Positions 13,025 through 22,995 of a stretch of 64,000 nt of DNA are shown here, piece by piece. The notes beneath the pieces are model-generated. The model saw nothing but the letters and a program-made list of their open reading frames with translations. It was not told the origin of the DNA and made no database searches. Location: the NCBI RefSeq assembly GCF_001540865.1, contig NC_033622.1, positions 12,158,797 to 12,222,796 on the forward strand, given 5' to 3'. Origin of the DNA: Ananas comosus (taxonomy: Eukaryota; Streptophyta; Magnoliopsida; Poales; Bromeliaceae). The position numbers were made by a program, and so were the translations under genes. Within the stretch, counting starts at the first letter, position 1; each line of letters begins with the position of its first letter.

Positions 13025-13480
13025 GCTGCCAAATAGGAATGTCAACAGGTCGAATTCGGAAAGATTTTTTATAAACCCGAACCTGAACCCGGTCACTTAA
13101 CCGGAAACTCGGATCCGAATTTGAATTCGATGGATTTTACAAGATCATATCCAAACCCGACCCTGATCAAAAGTCTGCGACCCGAATCCAAACCTGAAAG
13201 CCCGAACCGGAAATAATTATTTCTCTTTACTATATTTCAAAATATATTATTACATTGAATCTAAATTTTTAAAATACAAATTCAAATATAACATTAAATA
13301 TTTATATATATATCATATAATCTAAAATTAATTCGGGTTTGGATATCGGATTCAAAATTCGAGTCAGATACAGATAAAATTCATATCTGAATTCAAATCC
13401 GTCGAATTTTTTGTAATTTATATCAGTATCGAAAACTATATCCGTTTAAGATTGGATAAATTCATCATATACAGATTCAG
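13025..13480. mobile_element. CCGAACC-type degenerate repeat element
   Basis: Degenerate CCCGAACC/GAACCCGG words at the left and CGGGTTTGG, ATATCGGATTC words at the right are common in plant nonautonomous DNA transposons. A smaller patch of the same words occurs at 20680-20730. Boundaries are approximate and there is no coding capacity. Confidence 0.4.
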
Positions 13481-13989
13481 ATTTGAATGAAATTTAGATA
13501 TCTGTACCTATCGACATTACTACTACAAATTGATAAATGTGTTTGTGGTCGCATGAAAGTATCTGTGATTAATAGAAAACATTTTCTGCTCTCCAGACTG
13601 CCAACTGGATCCGGTACTTGTCCGTCCCCACCCCTGCATCCCGGAAGCTGCCGCCGGACCAAAAAGTATTCGATCTCTGTAGATCGAAAATGGCCACTAA
13701 TTCCAGAAAGCTAGTTTCGGAAAAGGACCTCGCATGTGTACGGTTCACATCACCTCTTAAATTAAGACTTGTATTATTATTATATCATATGACCCGTACG
13801 TTCTCATATGTCATGGTGATGGGTCAACCTAGAAATTAAGGTAGAAACCGTATGTAGTCAACCGAAACAAGCATGTGTTCTCACTTCTCTTTCTTTTCTC
13901 TGTTTCTTTTTAGTTTTTTTCTTACAAATAGTAGAATATAAAGTTTTTGTTTTTACCCGAGAGAAAGATAGGAATTAATCTACATATTT

Positions 13990-14095
13990 TGTTCTTATTT
14001 TAGAAATAAATTAATCAGTTAAAAACGTAAAATAATTAAACTTCGAATTTGGGACCTTGGATACTAACGATCAAATGCTTTTTTAGCCAACTACA
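13990..14095 (-). mobile_element. Diverged tRNA-derived SINE, minus strand
   Basis: On the minus strand: TAGTTGGCTAAAAAAGC, ATCGTTAGTATCCAAGG and a B-box-like AAATTCGAAG, followed by TTTAATTATTTTACG and an AT-rich tail. The order of words matches the SINE copies at 8515-8641, 28412-28935 and 58030-58150. Confidence 0.5.
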
Positions 14096-14439
14096 GTAGG
14101 AATAATCAATAGTAAAATATAAAGTTTTGAGTGAGAAAAAAGAGAAAGGAAGAACTGTATATATGCTTCACGTATAAAATTATATTTGGTTTAAAGTAGC
14201 TGGAATAAGAATAAAAAATATATCTTCAAACAATTACTCAGGATACTGATGTCATAAAAATTACTCCAGCTATGCACTAATTCAATAATCCCGCTTACGT
14301 ATGTAAAAGATACCCAGACGTGATAAATGAGTTACTTGTTGAAAATATTGAAGAGGAATTTGTTATGGACTTTAATAGCATATTATTCAAAAGAGCAACA
14401 AATGTATTTAATATACAATTTTTATTTTATTTTATTTTA

Positions 14440-14568
14440 TTTATTTTGTTTTTTTTTTTGTTTTTTTTTTTTCACTCACCTTGCTTGAGGTCTGCTGTTG
14501 CCTCACCCTTGTAGTCTAATTCATACATTCAATGAATGAAACAGGTAGCGTGCTACTTTTATCTCAAA
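14440..14568 (+). mobile_element. LINE 3' end fragment
   Basis: The words TTGTAGTCTAATTCATACAT, CAATGAATGAAACAGG and TAGCGTGCTAC with a terminal TCTCAAAAG match the LINE 3' block of this window. T-rich sequence precedes it. I could not find a target-site duplication. Confidence 0.6.
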
Positions 14569-14626
14569 AGAAATATATACACTATAGTCCAAATACTAAA
14601 ATTGCTTCTGGATTATCTTATTTTGT

Positions 14627-14900
14627 CACTACAACAAAAACGGTCTATAGCGACACTTTTAAATGTAGGTACATGTCAAAAAAGTGCTGCTAACTAAAAT
14701 TACCGACACTTTTAAAAAGTGTTACTATATGTGGGGTCGCTAGGTATATAGTGACAGTTAAAGAGTGTCGCTATAACCTAAAAGAGTGCTGCTAATTTAC
14801 CAACACTTATTTGAGCATTTAGCAACCGCCGAAATTCTATCTCGTTGGCTGCGGTGGCGGAGCTCTTCGTCTAGAATTTCAGTGGATTGAGTATACGGAA
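14627..14900 (+). mobile_element. CACTA transposon terminus
   Basis: The sequence CACTACAACAAAAACGGTC matches the conserved CACTAC...AAAA ends of plant En/Spm elements. It is followed by several short sub-terminal repeats in both orientations (AGCGACACTTTT, AGTGTCGCTATA, AAAAAGTGTTACTATA), as expected for transposase binding. I did not find the partner end in the window, so this may be a truncated element. It lies about 0.6-0.9 kb upstream of the ERF remnant. Confidence 0.7.
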
Positions 14901-15364
14901 CTCTAATCAAACTTGACCGTAACAATTTTAAAAATTTGAATAAAAAATTATAATAAATTAAAATTTAAAAACCAAAGTATACGGAACTCTAATCAAAAAT
15001 GCAATTTAGCCTTGCTATTGCACGCGGATAACATTAAATATATTTTTGTATTTATTTCTCCAATGTTACTATACAATGAAGCTTTTGCGTACCACTGCTA
15101 CATCTGGTGTGGCAGTAATTAACCGGCATTGGCCAGCGACAACGTGTCGAATCAGAAAAGGCAAACACTAGTACAAAACAAACTGCTTTGACATACGTAA
15201 ACCATTCTTCTACATAAAAGTAAGAGTCCTCTAAATTATTATCTATATAGCACTTAGTTATATATATATAGTTATTAAATCCATGTTTTGATGCTTCCTT
15301 TTACCTTCTCTCTCCCCTAGTAGGTAATATTACTACAGTGCTGGATCTACCAAACCTATGATCT

Positions 15365-15372
15365 CTATAAAT
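15365..15372 (+). promoter_or_regulatory. Candidate TATA box of the ERF remnant
   Basis: TATAAATA lies 128 bases or more before the ATG at 15500 and is followed by a C/T-rich, then A-rich leader. It suggests that the promoter of the former gene has survived. Confidence 0.5.
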
Positions 15373-15499
15373 AACTCACTCATCCTCTCTTTTCCTCCCC
15401 ACACATTCAAAGGTATATATATATATATAGCAATAGCTTGTAGAACAAAAAAAAACACACTACATATATATTACTATTGATTGTGATCACTCTCCCTCC

Positions 15500-15806
15500 A
15501 TGGTGAAGAGCGGCGACGAGCGGCGGAGACAATACAAGGGCGTTAGGATGAGGAGCTGGGGCTCGTGGGTCTCCGAGATCCGGGCGCCGAACCAGAAGAC
15601 CCGAATATGGCTCGGCTCGTAACGCCGTCGAGACGGCGAGTCATGAGCCGGATGAGTCGTCGGAGGTCGGTTTCGACGAGTTTTTCCTGTCGCCGAAGTG
15701 CGTCGATTTCATGCTCGATCAGTGCAATTACAACATGTTTGATAACTGTGCTCAAGTGGAGGAGTGGGAAGAGGAAGGGGAAATTCGCCTCTGGAGCTTT
15801 TGCTGA
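15500..15806 (+). pseudogene. Truncated AP2/ERF transcription factor gene
   Basis: The ATG at 15500 opens a 40-residue frame ending at a TAA (15620-15622). Residues 11-40 are the first half of an AP2/ERF DNA-binding domain ([20 protein letters not shown], then KTRIWLGS), which covers the first strands of the sheet. The domain normally runs about 58 residues and goes on to an alpha helix, which is missing. One base out of frame, 15621-15806 encodes an acidic 61-residue tail ending EEEGEIRLWSFC, typical of an ERF activation region. The simplest reading is an internal deletion that removed the rest of AP2 and the middle of the protein and shifted the frame. The domain looks like DREB/ERF group II (ERF012/ERF014-like). 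ERFs of this group are normally intronless, so a hidden intron is unlikely. A 40-residue peptide could still be made but should not bind DNA. Confidence 0.8.
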
Positions 15807-16736
15807 TACTTATTTATTATTTATTTATTTATTTTTATTATTATTAACTCTGGTCTAATATATGTTTAAAACTTATTTAAGTTGTATGTTTAGTTAATAA
15901 CTATATATAAGAGAGCTTCTATGGAGCTAATGTTTTAAGGAAGTTCCATGGGATTCTCCTGCATAAGTATAATGCCGTAATCTCCATACATGCAAGTATA
16001 TTAGAATGTGAGACTTTTGTTGCTACTACGAATAATTGTTCCCTCTTTTTTTTTTTGTATCATTTTGTTTGTGTTTGAAATTGGTGCATGGTCTAGTTTA
16101 TTTTTTTAGAAGTAAAAGCCAAATGATTTGATCGATGTATCGAACTATTAGCGGGACACATTAGACTTACTGAATTGATCAAATTCAATCATATGTGAAA
16201 ACTAAATTAAAAAAAAAAAAAAAATCAATTTTGTTAAGAGAATACTCTCAGGGAGTTCTTCTAATTCTATGTTCTGTGGGCGTCGAAAAAGAAAGAAAAG
16301 ACCATAAAGTGGAACTAAACTAAATCACCAGTTATAATTACATTTCCTAATTAACTCTACAAAATTTTTCCTTTTTTTTTATTTGGTGGTCATAGTTTTC
16401 TGGCAAAAATGTATTGTTCGTCTGATTGGCTTATAGAATTAGTAGTTTTTTTTTAAAAAAAATTCAGATTTTATGAAAAGATAATGTTTTCATTTTCTAT
16501 GGTTTTTTAAGCTAAAGAAAGGTATTCTCTATAATTTTTTTGAAAAATAATTTTTCACCACAAACACCCCTTATAGTCATCATTGCATACATGCAGCATG
16601 ATTTGACTGAGTCTTTAAATTATAGTTTATTTGAGACCTTTTTCTTTTTGTTTGAGAGCCAATACTTAGTACATAATGAATCAATGTATATACATCTCTT
16701 AATCACTATTTCACTTCATCGACGCAATAAACTGCT

Positions 16737-17399
16737 CTATACAAAGAAAGAGTAGAAAATAAAACAGAGCGAAACAACAACAAAGACATGTAGAAGCATC
16801 ATCACATCGTTATTAGTATCACCATCATTATCGAAATGATCGTGGGCCGGCCCACTAATCCAGTAGTCATCATGTTCCCGCCAAGCCCACGAATTCAAAC
16901 CCGCGTCTCTCTGGCCGTCGTTGGAGCCGCCGCCGCTGCCGCCATCACCGGGCAGCTGAAACCGGCAAACGGGGCACGAGTTATGGGCGGTGAGCCACGG
17001 CACGATGCATTCGGAGTGGAACACGTGCTCGCACGGCATCTCCCGCGCCTCCGCCCCGACCGCAAACTCCTCCTTGCACGCCGGGCACTGCAAAGTACGG
17101 TCGTCGGTTATGAAAACGGTCGGAATTGATGCGATGGCCGAGGCCGGCGCGGGGGGCAGGCCCGGGCGGTCGTTCCGGGTGAGCTCCTCGATGAGAGGTT
17201 CTATGTCGGACCCGGCGAAGTAGTCTCCCGGGTGTACAGTGGGAGGGGCAGAGCGTTGCGGTGGCGGTGCCACGGTCGGGATATCGTGGAGAAATCGGCC
17301 GTAGCAGAAAGGGCAGAAGATATGGGAGGAGAGAATGCGGACGACGCGGCGGCATTCGTCGCACCAGAAGAGGCGGCCGTCGTCGTCGGCGAGTGGCAT
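16737..17399 (-). CDS. RING-H2 E3 ubiquitin ligase with hydrophobic C-terminus
   Basis: A single exon of 220 residues. The N-terminus has a zinc-ribbon pattern (C13, C16, C29, C32) found in plant RING1/RDUF/SIRP-type ligases, which bind ubiquitin-conjugating enzymes and pass ubiquitin to substrates. The RING-H2 finger spans 105-145 with ligands C105, C108, C123, H125, H128, C131, C142 and C145, and the Trp at 135 expected for E2 contact. The first 100 residues are Pro-rich. After a Gly/Ser-rich and acidic stretch the last 22 residues are almost wholly hydrophobic, which would make this a tail-anchored membrane protein. That is not usual for the group. The ATG is followed at once by the zinc ribbon, as in relatives. 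Substrate unknown. Confidence 0.88.
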   Translation of the reverse strand: MPLADDDGRLFWCDECRRVVRILSSHIFCPFCYGRFLHDIPTVAPPPQRSAPPTVHPGDYFAGSDIEPLIEELTRNDRPGLPPAPASAIASIPTVFITDDRTLQCPACKEEFAVGAEAREMPCEHVFHSECIVPWLTAHNSCPVCRFQLPGDGGSGGGSNDGQRDAGLNSWAWREHDDYWISGPAHDHFDNDGDTNNDVMMLLHVFVVVSLCFIFYSFFV

Positions 17400-18465
17400 G
17401 AAGAGAGGAAGAGATTGTGGATTTGTGAGCAGATGAGGAGGTTGTAGGGGAATGAGATAATAAACATAGGAATGAAGGTGTGTTTAATTATGCGAAGGAT
17501 AGCTTTTACGAGAAGCAGAAACCAAAAAAAGTTGTTGCTTGCCGCCTAGAAAACGAACGAGCGAGGTGCTGCAAGGAAAAAGGAATGAAACTGAAATGAC
17601 ATATTGTTTTGCTGTTGTTGTACTAAATCCACTATTTTATTTTTTCAAAAAAAGTTGATAGTTAAATTTGAAAAAAAAAATGTTTCATATAATTTATCCT
17701 TTGGATGGTTAGTGTTGCATATAAAAATATTTAAAAATTATTTTTTATCAGTTTAAATTTTTAGAGAATAATAATTATTTCGTATTATTTATTTAATATG
17801 GTATCAGAATAGTTTTTCTTAAGTTTTTACGGAATAATAATTATTTCGTATTATTTAACGGTTAGCGTGCAGTCGCAGTCGACGAAGTTGATTTTAGAAA
17901 ACCTTAAACTTTTACTGGGCTTGAGTTCTAGCAACACTCAAGTTTGGTCGACCCAAATATGTCCTAAGTGGTTCCAGCTCAAAGTATTTGGGCTCAGGCG
18001 CGTACAATCACATTTGGATTCCTTAATGGCGCTTCGTTAGGTCAAATGGGGCTGGCTCATGTAGGATCCAAGGTTGGTTTAGAATCCCGTATGGCCCAGA
18101 TATCAAATAAAGATGTAATAATAAATGCATTATTCTTATACACATTTGCACTCTATTTCCCCACAAATTGACAAATTTGAAAACAATGGAGATGCAAAGA
18201 GCAAATAATGATTTACTAGTGTAGCAACCCGCGCAATATGATGGATAAATAATTAAAAAAATTATTAGTGAGATATATTTTTACAAATTCTTAAACAAAT
18301 ATATAAGAGTGTTAAAAATTTCATTAGCACAAAATTGTGTTAGGACTTACCGTAGTACGGAAGGAAGCAACAACAAATAAACGTAGAACAACTGTTCCAA
18401 ATCGCCATCACTTTTTCAAGAAAAAAATTGCATTAATTAAATAGAAAGAGGAACAACGAATTAAT
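17400..18465. other. Intergenic, no gene
   Basis: AT-rich spacer. A possible element end (ACTAGTGTAGCAACCCGCGC) lies near 18216 and resembles the one near 6260. Confidence 0.4.
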
Positions 18466-18833
18466 GATTCGGCCCAATGTAACAGGCGTGAGCCGGTTTA
18501 ATTTAAGTAAAGAAATAGAAAAATCTGGTTGATTCAAGTAAAGAAAGAGAAAAGCATGTGAAGGATTGAGTTGGTTTGGGGTGAAGCCCACACTCAACAA
18601 TGATTTGTTCAAATAAAGAAAAGATAAAAATATATAGAGCATTTGGACCAGTTCGACCCAATGCAGTAGGTATGCAATTGGTTTTGTTCAAATAAGGAAA
18701 GAGAAAAATCCAGTTCAATTCAAGCAAAGAAAACAATTTATATATGGAGGATTTGAATCGGTTCGGAATAAAGCCCATATTCAACAATAAAAAGAATATT
18801 GTCATATAGCAAATTTATGAGAAATAATATATA
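18466..18833. repeat. Two diverged tandem copies, period about 184 bases
   Basis: The words CCCAATG, GGTATGC/GGCGTGAG, AAATAAGGAAAGAGAAAAAT, GGTTTGGGGTGAAGCCCA versus GGTTCGGAATAAAGCCCATA, and ACTCAACAAT versus ATTCAACAAT recur at a spacing of 184 bases. The two units are clearly related but diverged. Nothing is encoded. Confidence 0.65.
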
Positions 18834-21583
18834 GACATAGATATTTATAACTAGAGAACATATCCTACAGATTTTAATGTCCAATTTGATATTAATATTT
18901 GTATTCATATTTATATTCATATTCATATGCAATATCAAGTTAAAGCAACTAGGAAAAGATATAAAAATGCTAGTTGGTGAATTGATTGAGTTCTGACCCA
19001 AACGATGCGCCCGCAGTTGAACCACCCGATTTTCAATGAACTAAAGAGCTTTGAATCAATTCGATGTACTCGGACTTGGTCAATTTAGAAATCATAGGAA
19101 CATTCAAACCTTATATAATAGATTTGGTCCATTTGTGAGCCTACTTACAATCAGCTTTAAATGCTTATCATTCGTCAAAATTTGACTTTTATACGATCAT
19201 CGAACCTTATTGTTAGAATATAATTAATTTATTCATTGAAGGAAAGAAATTTCGATCTCCAAGGTCTCATCAGTTGATAGATTAGTATCATATATTGATA
19301 TTTTTACACATCGTTTGGGTGAATCAAACTCTGTGTCTTTCGTGTGAAGCAGTGTAAACCCAATTTTTTGAATCAAAACGACCCTGCTTGCACCTAACAA
19401 TTATGAATCCTACCAAGCCTACACCAACTTTGAATTTGAACTTCATCAAGATGCTTTCAATGCTACGCTTAAAGAGGTGTCCAAGTTTCTAGATAACTCG
19501 CCGAATCCTAATATTATTTAAAGAATCAAATGTAATCTTATTTTCGCACTAAAGTGTCTTTTATCGTATTTGGATACCCTTTATTTTTCAAAGATGATAC
19601 AACTCCATGCACAAACTCATTTCTATGCGAGACATGATTCTAACACGATATCTATATTCACAGAGAGCGTATCATTCAACTGTACTAACCAGTATTCTAT
19701 TTACACACAAATAACAACCAAATATTATGGAACTCATGGTAAAAGGTTTATCCAAAAAGAGCATCTGAGCTAATAAGTAATAACCGAAGGGGCATCTTTC
19801 TCTCTCATGAATCATCCCTGCTGTAAATTGTGAAACCTTGCTCACTTAGCTTCGCTTTGCTTCTCATAATGGGTTTTCACCTTTGTTTGCACTTGAATTA
19901 TTTTCGTACTATTCAATTAATAAATCCACCTGTCTCTATCTCTCTGTGATGTGAAATTATAGCATGCACCTGATGCATAAGCACATTTCAAATATTTTAA
20001 ACCCACTCTTAAAATCAATGGATTTTTATTGCTTTCCATTAATTTTCTTATTTATCGCCCAATACTCTTTGAATATAGTTAATTTTTCAGACTATTTTTA
20101 TTGTGTAACCTAGCACACAATTTAAATTTTTTTTTTGCATATAAGACGATTTTCCATAACCCAAATGCATCTTATCTTAAATAAACGATTTCATTATCTT
20201 ATGATCCTAAGTACAGTACTACAGAGAACTCAAAGTTGGTATAAGTATAACATAGGTGCACACGAGTAGTCTACATTTAATGGCCCAGATGAACCTATTT
20301 TGTGATAGGCGGAGATCATTTTGCGCATAGAATTTTTCCTACACCTGAAAAATTGCAGAGAAACTCACAAAGAAAATTGTATTTATTAAATTTTAATTTT
20401 ATAATAATGATGCAAATTTATTTACCATCATATACAAAAAAAAAAGAAAAAGAAAAAAAAGGTACACCAAGTGCAAGCAATATTTTCTCCTCTCTTTCCC
20501 TTGCTGTGCCATGTGCCTCACCTGCCCACCATAACCTGTCCGGTTGCGAGTACAGATGCAACCCAACCACTTCTCGTGGTCCAAAAGTAGGCGCGACTCC
20601 GACTCGTACGCCCACGATCACTCCTTCCAGATGATTTTTGTTTCCCGGGCACGAATTTTAAAGGCCGAAACGGGTCTGCGGGTTTCGAACCCAAACCCGA
20701 ACCCGAATCCAAATCCGAACCCGTGTTCGGTTCGGGCCCTATCGATTCGGATCAAGCGCGCGCGCGCGCCCGCGCCGCCCAGCCTAACGGTCAAACACGT
20801 CGATCTGATGTGTGTCGTTTGATCAGATAAGATAAGAACGAGGTGGGTGTAGACAAATCAAGCGAATTTTAGTACAACAATTATTCTTTTGACAATGGGT
20901 CACCCCGGTCCAATTTTCCTTTTTTAATTATTTTTTTTTTCTTGCGTCCGAGGTGACTTATTTGATCGTATTTTTATATTTACTTTTTTTTTTTTTATAA
21001 ATGTTGCATCCTAATTTTTTTTTTTACTTTTAGTGCAGTCCGATCTATTTCGTAGTTGATTTATATTTTCACCTAAATTTATTTCTAAAAAAATTAAACA
21101 AAGCGGATATCATGCTACATTTCTCTTGCTCTGTCCAAGAAAAGAAAAAACAAGTTATTACATATAGCTCCTTGTAAATATATTTAATAACAGATATATT
21201 CCTATAAAATTTAATTTTTTATATTTTTATTCATACAAAAATCTTAATATTTTCAAATATATCCCTAATGTTAGGATCCGTTAGAAAATGAGGTAAATTA
21301 ACATTTTTACTCTCTTATATTATTTGTGATGGTAGAAAGGAAGAAGATAATCGTTTGCAATTTAAAAAAAAATATTTCTGCATAATTCTGAGATTTTTAG
21401 AGAAATATATTTATAATAACAAAAATATTATAAAAAATAAAAAATACTCTATTGATAACAAATCAGATAAACAAATATAAACATCACTGAATTTTTACAA
21501 AAATATATATAAAAAATCGAAGTTTGGAGTAATATATTTACCATTCGATGTATTTATATTGAGCTTTATAAAATTAACCGCAG

Positions 21584-21616
<33 letters not shown>

Positions 21617-22790
21617 GGCATGGCTAATGGGGATTACTACGGTGTCACTTCAGAGATTCCCCGTCAGGTGCCGAAAGGTGTGGTGGATTGATTCAAGATC
21701 CGAACTTGTAGCCCCACATCGCTCGCTCATGTTGCGTTTACCCACTCCACTTCCGAAATCAACGGTCCATAATCCATCTAGCCCATAACCCATCCATCCG
21801 ACGGCCGACGTAGTGTGGGCCCCAGCAAGCACCCGACGAGGACTCGGGAACCGAATCCCCTCTCTCCCGCTCCCCGGATCCGAATCTAAAATATACACAC
21901 AGTGTATAATTTTATTTATGCCCTTCCATTCACATCCAGTTACGGAAATGTCCTTTAGCAAAAGTATTCTTTCAAATTTTGAAAACTTATTCGTCCAATA
22001 TATAATTCTAATTGACTATCATCAATACTCTTTCAGTTAATAAAATAATAAACTAGACTTTTATCATTTGAAATAATTTAAAAAGTAAAATAAATGAAGG
22101 CATAAATTGAACTGAAAAAATATTCAAATTATAAATTAAATAAAAATGCTATCTTTAAATAATATAAATTGAACAAAATACTACATGGTATATGATACTT
22201 AACTATAATATGGAGCAAATAAGTTATTTCGTATTCTTACTCTAATAAAATTCTAACATAGGCCACCTAGAAGGACATTTATTATATTATTTATTTATGG
22301 ATTTATAAGAGTAATATTTGATGTTCACAATTTTAAAAGGCGCCTATTATATTTTTCAAGTTTTAAGAATAGCCGTCAAACTAGAAGAAAAAGGAAAAAA
22401 ATACTGTAGGCTATTATAAAATATCCCCCAAAATTTTCTTTTACTATTTTTTAAAAAAAGTTTAGTATTTACTTTTAAAGTTATTTTGATTAGTGAAATT
22501 ACAAATTTTATAAATTTGAAATTCTGTTTCATGTTAAGACATTAGTACTCTAATTTTATGCAGTAGAGTTATTTAAAATTATTAATGTTGTAAAGTTACT
22601 AATAAATGTCAGTGAATATCTAATTTATTGGATTAAAATTTATTTAGTTATTAAAAATATTTAAATAATATTAATTTAACAAAATGAGGTTGCGGGACCA
22701 TTCAAAAGTGTCTATACTTGAGGGGGTTCTTCACATAATTTTAAACGGGTCACCCCAGGTAATTATAAGACCCATTCGTCGCATCTCCTC
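18834..22790. other. Intergenic, no supported gene
   Basis: Long spacer with poly-A and poly-T runs, notably A at about 21580-21613. There is a patch of CCGAACCC words (20680-20730) followed by a short CG-rich run at 20758-20775. The open frames on both strands at 20302-20822 and 21650-21961 overlap each other, lack domains and I do not support them as genes. Confidence 0.5.
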
Positions 22791-22794
22791 ACCC

Positions 22795-22839
<45 letters not shown>
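22795..22839. repeat. (CT)n in the leader of the MORN gene
   Basis: About 20 CT units with one or two interruptions, lying 157-200 bases before the MORN-gene ATG, probably within its promoter or 5' untranslated region. CT-rich leaders are common in plant genes. Confidence 0.85.
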
Positions 22840-22840
<1 letters not shown>

Positions 22841-22995
22841 GTACTTCGATTTCGATCTCAAAAACTCTCCCCTTTCACCCAGTCTCATCTCGTCTCCTCC
22901 TCTTCCCTTTCTCTTCGCCATGAATCCCCTCTCCCGAGATCGAACGCGGATCCAGTGAGAACCGAAACCCTAGGAGCGGAATCGAGGAGGCGACA

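Noticed and set aside
20302..20822. Overlapping frames of 60-110 residues on both strands
   Set aside because: They overlap each other in different frames, cross CCGAACCC repeat words and show no domain or splice support.
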